The notes beneath the pieces are model-generated. The model saw nothing but the letters and a program-made list of their open reading frames with translations. It searched no databases and was not told the DNA's origin. A stretch of DNA of 64,000 nt from Saccharopolyspora aridisoli (GTDB lineage Bacteria; Actinomycetota; Actinomycetes; Mycobacteriales; Pseudonocardiaceae). Below, piece after piece: positions 62,678 to 64,000 of the stretch. The stretch spans positions 1-64,000 of the forward strand of contig NZ_SMKV01000016.1 in assembly GCF_004348445.1 (NCBI RefSeq). The letters run 5' to 3'. The first letter of the stretch is position 1; every line of letters starts with the position of its first letter. Position numbers and translations under genes: made by a program.

Positions 62678-63247
62678 ATGACTGCTTCCAGCACCGCACT
62701 CGACTTTGAGAAGGGCGACCTGCTCACCGAGCTCGCCACCGTGCGCGGCCAGTTGCTCAACACCGTCCGGGGACTGACCGACGAACAGCTGGGCGAACGC
62801 CCGACCACGAGCGAGCTGTGCCTCGGCGGGATCGTCAAGCACGTCGCGAGCACCGAGGAGTCGTGGCTGCGGTTCATCACCGACGGGCCCTCGGCGATGA
62901 GCTTCGCGCTGCCCGACGGAGTCACCTGGGGCGACATCGAGGCCGGCACCGCGCGTGAGCACCCGCAGTGGATGATCGACCGGCTCGACGAGTTCCAGAT
63001 GCTCCCCGGTGACACCCTCGAAGGGATCGTGCAGCGCTGCGAGGACGTCGCCGCCCGCACCGAGGAGATCGTGACCGCGCTGCCCGACCTGCTGATCACG
63101 CACCCGGTGCCCGACGCGCCCTGGAACGAACCCGGCACCGAGCTCAGCGCCCGCCGCGTGCTGCTGCACGTGATCTCCGAGATCGCGCAGCACGCCGGAC
63201 ACGCGGACATCATCCGCGAGAGCATCGACGGCCAGACGACCACCTGA
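62678..63247 (+). CDS. DinB-family protein (DUF664-like)
   Basis: A 189-residue four-helix-bundle DinB-fold protein. Metal-type His in LGGIVKHVASTEESWLRF and HVISEIAQHAGHADIIRES (H-x3-H at the end). Actinobacterial members may use mycothiol as a cofactor. Divergent from the WYL regulator. ATG 62678. Substrate unknown. Confidence 0.88.
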   Translation: MTASSTALDFEKGDLLTELATVRGQLLNTVRGLTDEQLGERPTTSELCLGGIVKHVASTEESWLRFITDGPSAMSFALPDGVTWGDIEAGTAREHPQWMIDRLDEFQMLPGDTLEGIVQRCEDVAARTEEIVTALPDLLITHPVPDAPWNEPGTELSARRVLLHVISEIAQHAGHADIIRESIDGQTTT

Positions 63248-63251
63248 GCGC

Positions 63252-64000
63252 ATGACCGTTCTCGACACCCGCGCGCTCAACCGCGCGACGTTGGCCCGGC
63301 AGCTCCTGCTCCAGCCCGCGGACCTCGCACCGCGCGATGCCGTGGCGCACCTGTGCGGCGTGCAGGCCCAGGAACCGCAGGAACCCTTCGTCGGCCTCTG
63401 GTCCCGGCTGCGCGTCTTCGATCCGGCCGAGCTCTCGGAGCTGCTGATTCGGCGGAGAGTGGTGCGGACCCACCTGATGCGCCGCACCATGCACCTGCTG
63501 GCCGCCGAGGACGTCCTGTCCTGGAGGTCCCGGCACGACGCGATGCTGTTGCAGCGGGTCCTCGGCGTCCACCGGCGCGAGCTCGCGGAGGTCGACCTCG
63601 ACGAGCTCGCGGCGGCGGGCCGGGAGGTGCTGGCGGAGTGCGGACCGCATTCGCAGTCCGAGCTGGCGAGAGCGATCGCCCACCGCTGGCCCGGGCAGGG
63701 CCTCCGCGCGCTGGGCGAAGCGGTGGTCGGCGCCCTGGTTCCCGTCGTGCAGCTACCGCCGCGAGGTCTCTGGCGCACCAGCGGGGCTGCCCGCTACCTG
63801 CCGGTTTCCTCCTGGCTGGGCCGGGACGTCGACCAGGAGTCACCCGACGACCAGGTCGGCCGGAACCTGGTGCGCCGCTACCTCGCCGCGTTCGGCCCGG
63901 CCGCTACCGCCGAAATCCGCGCATGGTCGGGCCTGGCCGGCCTGCCGGGCGCGGTGAAGGCGGTGCGTGACCAGCTCGTGTCCTTCCGGGACGAGCGTGG
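63252..64000 (+). CDS. Winged-helix AlkZ-superfamily protein (3' end beyond window)
   Basis: The first 249 residues of an HTH_42 (YcaQ/AlkZ-like) protein; the gene continues past the window end. It begins ALNRATLARQLLLQPADLAP and has the Gln38-Ala-Gln40 motif in HLCGVQAQEPQEP, the catalytic Q-x-Q/D position in bacterial AlkZ/AlkX DNA glycosylases. It then shows RRRVVRTHLMRRTMHLLAAED and repeated winged-helix segments. ATG 63252, four bases after the DinB stop, so one operon. DNA-repair glycosylase function is possible but unproven for this subgroup. Confidence 0.8.
   Translation, partial: MTVLDTRALNRATLARQLLLQPADLAPRDAVAHLCGVQAQEPQEPFVGLWSRLRVFDPAELSELLIRRRVVRTHLMRRTMHLLAAEDVLSWRSRHDAMLLQRVLGVHRRELAEVDLDELAAAGREVLAECGPHSQSELARAIAHRWPGQGLRALGEAVVGALVPVVQLPPRGLWRTSGAARYLPVSSWLGRDVDQESPDDQVGRNLVRRYLAAFGPAATAEIRAWSGLAGLPGAVKAVRDQLVSFRDER

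Overview
The DNA is uniformly high in G+C, uses GTG and TTG starts freely, packs genes into ATGA/GTGA/TGATG-overlapping operons, and shows TAGNNT -10 boxes lying 6-7 bases before start codons (leaderless style). Mce-associated proteins, a DUF4185 (arabinogalactan-active type) protein, a BioQ-type biotin repressor, a FurA-KatG pair, a class F sortase and many MFS, LuxR and TetR family genes together indicate a chromosomal segment of a mycolata-related actinomycete, most likely the Pseudonocardiaceae (Saccharopolyspora-like). This taxonomic call is inference. No rRNA, tRNA, CRISPR array, intact transposase or phage gene was recognised.

Layout. 1-4.4 kb is a gene graveyard: remnants of a LuxR-type regulator, a TetR regulator, a VapC toxin and an Mce protein, plus a direct repeat. 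4.4-6.7 kb holds an Mce-associated membrane protein and a cytochrome P450. 7.4-10.1 kb is a furA-katG operon with its operator. 10.3-16.5 kb carries a hotdog protein, a DUF4185 protein, an amidase/amino-acid permease pair, a spermidine-synthase-like protein, and a class F sortase with its probable cargo.

16.6-27.3 kb is the most interesting block: an indole-3-acetate (auxin) catabolic locus. Genes matching iacA-B-C-D-E run in the canonical order on the minus strand. Facing them on the plus strand are a FixL-like histidine kinase, a flavin reductase (iacG), an 87-residue unknown protein and a frameshifted amidase (iacH). A FixJ-like response regulator, a SnoaL-like protein and an MHS-family transporter follow on the minus strand. 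Three promoters in the block (iacA, iacG, transporter) share an 18-base operator, CTAGGGGAANNCTTCAGG or a close variant, placed 45-46 bases from a TAGYKTYG -10 element. That defines a small regulon, probably driven by the embedded two-component system.

27.5-37.8 kb: AraC regulator; a BNR-propeller/MoaD-like pair; a metallo-beta-lactamase fold enzyme; MFS transporter; 6-phosphogluconate dehydrogenase; and a heme-oxygenase-like diiron protein, glutamate-cysteine-ligase-like enzyme, HemK/MTQ2-like methyltransferase and CDGSH protein grouped together, followed by stress-type small proteins. 37.9-44.6 kb: an Lrp/AzlCD amino-acid export module and a complete 5-oxoproline/D-glutamate module (GntR, NRAMP-like, PxpABC, DUF1445). 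45.4-50.1 kb: bioBAFD with divergent bioQ and two tandem BioQ boxes. 50.4-57.4 kb: an RpiR-controlled transporter/GAF/amidohydrolase operon, an APH-like kinase and a MatC-like carrier. 57.4-64 kb: an LLM flavin enzyme, a membrane acyltransferase, a NarL-type two-component system, a WYL regulator, a DinB protein and a partial AlkZ-superfamily protein.

A dispersed intergenic repeat of about 40 bp or more occurs three times (near 10.2, 25.2 and 29.98 kb). Three genes or gene remnants (Mce, iacH, and a small protein at 27.3 kb) look like single-base frameshifts and should be checked against reads before being called dead.
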